Source: a virus
Direction: 5' to 3' (one strand)
Length of the DNA: 24,081 bases
Virus record (IMG/VR): IMGVR_UViG_3300030060_005853
Span: 1 to 24,081 of that record
Below the pieces are notes generated by a model. It worked only from the letters and a program-made list of their open reading frames with translations. It ran no database searches and was not told where the DNA came from. How positions within the stretch are numbered: the stretch's first letter is position 1; the number at the start of each line of letters is the position of its first letter. Below, in pieces: positions 23,123 through 24,081 of the stretch. Made by a program: the position numbers and the translations under genes.

Positions 23123-23792
23123 ACTTGTAGACTTCCTTGAAATGGAGGATCTTTTCACGCAGAGAGACCACATAGTCGATTGGATTTCTCTCGAATACCT
23201 GCGTGGTTCCATCCTCGCTTGCAATAATGATTACGATATTATCTATATTGATTTTTGTTCGCTCTGTGAACATGATAGCATATGCTGTCGCCTGTTCAAA
23301 GTAATTATCAATATCACTTTCTCGTTTTTCGCGTGTACTTCCTTTGAAGTCAATCACCGAGAGTTTACCATTGTACTCACCAATGCAGTCAACGCGACCG
23401 GCGAGACCAACGGTCTCTGACCAAAGAGGTACTTCTTGCGCCACGATGTTGTTGATGTTATCGAGATGGGGTCGCATGTTCACGAACAACTCTAGATCCG
23501 TTGGGAGGATCTTCTGCTTGGACTCTTTATCGTCCGCATCGAACTCGTTGTTCAGATAGTATTCGATTAGTGTGTGTAGGCGATTCCCGCGAGCGGTGAC
23601 ACGCTTCGCCTCTTTGGGGTTGTCTCTTCGCCACTTAGCAAAGAACCGGCTCTTCTCGAAACCCACGACTGTGGTAACACTCGGAAGTAACTTTCCCGTT
23701 GGGGTTTCGTATAGTCTAAGCGATCCGCGTTGGGTGGACGATAGGCTGTCTAACTGTGTACCGAGATCCTTGTGGGTAAATTCCATGTTCAT
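23076..23792 (-). CDS. MGME1-like PD-(D/E)XK exonuclease
   Basis: 238 residues. H73 in GNRLHTLIEYYLNNEF is the RecB/Cas4-type motif I. E120 (AQEVPLW), then D135 in GLAGRVDCIGEY and D148-F-K150 in LSVIDFKGSTREK form the PD-(D/E)XK core. FEQATAYAIMF supplies the Q-x(3)-Y motif of the RecB family. Length and motif order match mitochondrial genome maintenance exonuclease 1-like proteins of marine phages. It probably processes DNA ends or flaps during replication and recombination. No Cys4 iron-sulfur cluster is present. The ATG at 23792 has AAAGGTG about seven bases upstream. Confidence 0.85.
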   Translation of the reverse strand: MNMEFTHKDLGTQLDSLSSTQRGSLRLYETPTGKLLPSVTTVVGFEKSRFFAKWRRDNPKEAKRVTARGNRLHTLIEYYLNNEFDADDKESKQKILPTDLELFVNMRPHLDNINNIVAQEVPLWSETVGLAGRVDCIGEYNGKLSVIDFKGSTREKRESDIDNYFEQATAYAIMFTERTKINIDNIVIIIASEDGTTQVFERNPIDYVVSLREKILHFKEVYKYEFEHDRELPKGEVV

Positions 23793-23904
23793 AGTGTAAC
23801 ACCTTTCATTTCACTTTCAATAACAAAATCAACATTTTGTTTGGCTGGGTGTTCTTTTGCAGTTCTAAATACTGTGTATTGATTCAAAAAACAAAAGAGA
23901 TGAT
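23793..23904. other. Intergenic spacer upstream of exonuclease
   Basis: The spacer holds the SD for the exonuclease (AAAGGTG on the minus strand) and a small inverted repeat AATAC-TGT-GTATT. No convincing -35/-10 pair or late box was found. No ORF or RNA gene is visible. Confidence 0.4.
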
Positions 23905-23924
23905 AGGGTTCCTTTTGGAGCCCT
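23905..23924. terminator. Terminator-like hairpin
   Basis: AGGGTTCC-TTTT-GGAGCCCT: an 8-bp stem with one G-T pair on the plus strand (C-A on the minus), directly after the stop of the right-edge gene on the minus strand. Its core differs from that of the hairpin at 18228 at only two of 18 positions. A partial T-rich stretch follows on both sides. It probably ends the minus-strand gene at the right edge. Confidence 0.6.
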
Positions 23925-23927
23925 TTA

Positions 23928-24081
23928 TTATTTGAGTTTCTTAGCCGCCGTCTTGGGGTCAACCTTACGGTAGTACAACTTGAGAGCCTCGACCGGATCG
24001 ACCTTAGCGTAGGACGAACCCATCGACTTCAAAGCCTTTTCAAACTTATCCATCCATGTGATCAATGGCTTCTGTTCTTCA
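23928..24081 (-). CDS. C-terminal end of an unidentified gene (partial)
   Basis: Only the last 50 residues are inside the window, ending EALKLYYRKVDPKTAAKKLK before a TAA at 23930-23928. The segment is Lys-rich and helical (ITWMDKFEKALKSMGSSYAKV). No motif allows naming. The hairpin at 23905 follows the stop after three bases. Confidence 0.6.
   Translation of the reverse strand, partial: EEQKPLITWMDKFEKALKSMGSSYAKVDPVEALKLYYRKVDPKTAAKKLK

Overview
The window reads as part of the genome of a T4-like marine myovirus, of the kind represented by cyanophages, pelagimyophages and other 'far T4' phages. T4 proteins recognisable from sequence are gp4, gp5, gp26, gp32, gp33, gp48, gp53, gp59 and a gp27-like hub protein. 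Supporting this, gp5 has no lysozyme domain and there is an MGME1-like PD-(D/E)XK exonuclease. Genes are tightly packed, many overlapping by 1-4 bases. I saw no tRNA, CRISPR array, insertion sequence or integrase. The host cannot be read from this sequence.

Region 1 (1-13152, minus strand) is one long late operon read right to left: gp48, gp53, gp27-like hub protein, a P-loop kinase/HAD phosphatase fusion, gp5, a 192-residue protein, a 1138-residue cysteine-rich protein, an 873-residue fibre-like protein, and a fibre/beta-helix-like protein cut by the window edge. It builds the baseplate hub and distal attachment structures.

Region 2 (13186-18223, plus strand) starts divergently from the same short intergenic spacer: gp4-like head-completion nuclease, a conserved myovirus protein, a tail-tube-fold protein (gp19/gp54 type), gp26, a 51-codon ORF, and a tape-measure-like protein. 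gp26 and the small ORF look like a lambda G/GT-type programmed -1 frameshift pair at a T7 slippery run. The tape-measure frame is itself split by an apparent +1 shift.

Region 3 (18228-24081) holds replication and regulatory genes on the minus strand: gp33 then gp59 then gp32, and separately an MGME1-like exonuclease followed by a zinc-site protein. Two plus-strand structural-looking genes are embedded here at 20204-22430 behind a tandem TATACATA element. gp32 has a strong sigma70-type promoter. Two related terminator-like hairpins lie at 18228 and 23905. The right edge cuts an unidentified gene.

Most unusual points: the roughly 14% cysteine giant protein in the baseplate operon; the candidate -1 frameshift joining gp26 to the small ORF; a Shine-Dalgarno/hairpin/AUG arrangement before the kinase-HAD gene, like that described for T4 gene 38; and a gp5 needle ending in ten glycines plus a hydrophobic/basic tail.
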